Shown: in pieces, positions 5,066 to 5,359 of the stretch
Layout of the letters: every line of letters begins with the position of its first letter
Numbering within the stretch: position 1 is the first letter of the stretch
Source: Deltaproteobacteria bacterium
GTDB taxonomy: Bacteria > Desulfobacterota > Desulfuromonadia > Geobacterales > Geobacteraceae
Direction of reading: 5' to 3'
Assembly: GCA_021810985.1 (NCBI GenBank)
Contig: JAJZQA010000192.1
Coordinates: 1 to 5,359 of the forward strand
Length of the DNA: 5,359 nucleotides
Translations under genes and position numbers: made by a program
The notes under the pieces: model-generated
What the model was told of the DNA's origin: nothing
Database searches by the model: none
What the model saw: only the letters and a program-made list of their open reading frames with translations

Positions 5066-5130
5066 CTTTATTGATTCTAACTTATAACAATTCTGCTTAA
5101 CGGTTTTGCGCCCATTTCGTCCTCTGTACC

Positions 5131-5194
5131 GCAGACGCAACGAAACCCGCACCGATTACGACAAACACTGTCGCTATTGGTGCGGGTTTTTTCG
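5131..5194 (+). terminator. Copy 2 of the recurrent terminator-like leader element (plus strand), upstream of nifS
   Basis: Begins with CAGACGCAACGAAACCCGC (5132-5150). The stem pairs 5146-5163 with 5169-5186 around loop AACAC: eight G/C-rich pairs at the base, CGACA/TGTCG at the top and a small internal mismatch between. Six T residues follow (5187-5192), the classic form of an intrinsic terminator. ACGAAA before the stem can also pair with TTTCGT after it. The only plus-strand gene it could affect is the cysteine desulfurase 77 bases further on; there is no upstream plus-strand gene to terminate. This makes an attenuator role more plausible here than at the other copies. Confidence 0.75.
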
Positions 5195-5270
5195 TGTACG
5201 GATTGGGGTTGTCAGAAATTTTGGAGAGCATCGGAAGGGAAGAAACAGTGCACCGGTAAAGGAGCTGAAG

Positions 5271-5359
5271 ATGCGAAAAATCTATCTGGACAATAATGCA
5301 ACGACGCCGGTTCATGCCGAGGTGCTAGAGGCCATGCTGCCGTATTTTCGCGACAACTT
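5271..5359 (+). CDS. nifS: Cysteine desulfurase, NifS/IscS family (partial, 5' end only)
   Basis: Twenty-nine complete codons are visible. The N-terminus MRKIYLDNNATTPV followed by EVLEAMLPYF is the characteristic opening of NifS/IscS class-I cysteine desulfurases. These are PLP enzymes that take sulfur from cysteine for Fe-S cluster and other sulfur-containing cofactor assembly. The PLP lysine, active-site cysteine and C-terminus lie outside the window, so NifS cannot be separated from IscS. AAAGGAG six bases before the ATG fixes the start. It is divergent from modE. Supply of sulfur for Fe-S or molybdenum enzymes would fit the neighbourhood, but that is inference. Confidence 0.9.
   Translation, partial: MRKIYLDNNATTPVHAEVLEAMLPYFRDN

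Larger units (their letters stand above)
4830..5130. other. Divergent intergenic region upstream of the cysteine desulfurase
   Basis: No supported gene. It contains the plus-strand promoter at 4999-5027 and two small palindromes with similar cores, GTTGC-AA-GCAAC (4960-4971) and CTGCTTG-G-CAAGCAG (5051-5065). A GGAGGGA with a nearby TTG (4938-4944, then 4945) opens only a nine-codon frame, too little to call a leader peptide. Confidence 0.5.

Noticed and set aside
1540..5194. CRISPR array from the repeated blocks
   Set aside because: Only three copies, more than one kilobase apart, in both orientations, with terminator-type stems; nothing like regular spacers.

Overview
This window most likely comes from a strictly anaerobic, hydrogen- and molybdenum-using bacterium, probably a Firmicute of the Clostridia/Negativicutes type. 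The grounds are NADH-dehydrogenase-like flavin subunits of the kind found with [FeFe]-hydrogenases, a stand-alone nitroreductase, a ModE regulator, strong purine-rich Shine-Dalgarno sites and a NifS-type cysteine desulfurase. The taxonomic call is inference; an anaerobic deltaproteobacterium is not excluded.

Layout. Positions 1-1306 (minus strand) hold two tightly spaced genes, a NuoE-like [2Fe-2S] subunit followed by a NuoF-like flavoprotein that runs off the left edge. They look like the start of a hydC-hydB(-hydA) type operon. Positions 1307-1927 are non-coding and contain a large nested palindrome with a terminator-like core. Positions 1928-2808 (minus) hold a 56-residue four-pair zinc-binding protein and a nitroreductase, probably cotranscribed. 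Positions 3036-3209 (minus) encode a small DUF2292/YezD-like protein. A near-consensus ModE operator at 3393-3420 overlaps its probable promoter. Positions 3430-3794 contain no convincing gene. Positions 3795-4610 (minus) encode ModE itself. Positions 4611-5270 are a long divergent intergenic region with a MITE/REP-like palindromic element, a good sigma-70-type promoter, small palindromes and a terminator-like leader hairpin. At 5271 a plus-strand cysteine desulfurase begins and leaves the window.

Two things tie the region together. First, the window carries both the molybdate regulator (modE) and a textbook ModE box, which sits in front of a small protein of unknown function rather than a recognisable transporter. 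Second, the same structured element (CAACGAAACCCGC, variable loop, GGTGCGGG, then a T-rich tract) occurs three times. Each copy lies 5' of a gene start and in that gene's own orientation: before the hydrogenase-type operon, before the zinc-protein/nitroreductase operon, and before the cysteine desulfurase. This may be a dispersed terminator/REP family, or a shared attenuator-like leader RNA controlling redox/Fe-S-linked genes. It is the most interesting signal in the window.
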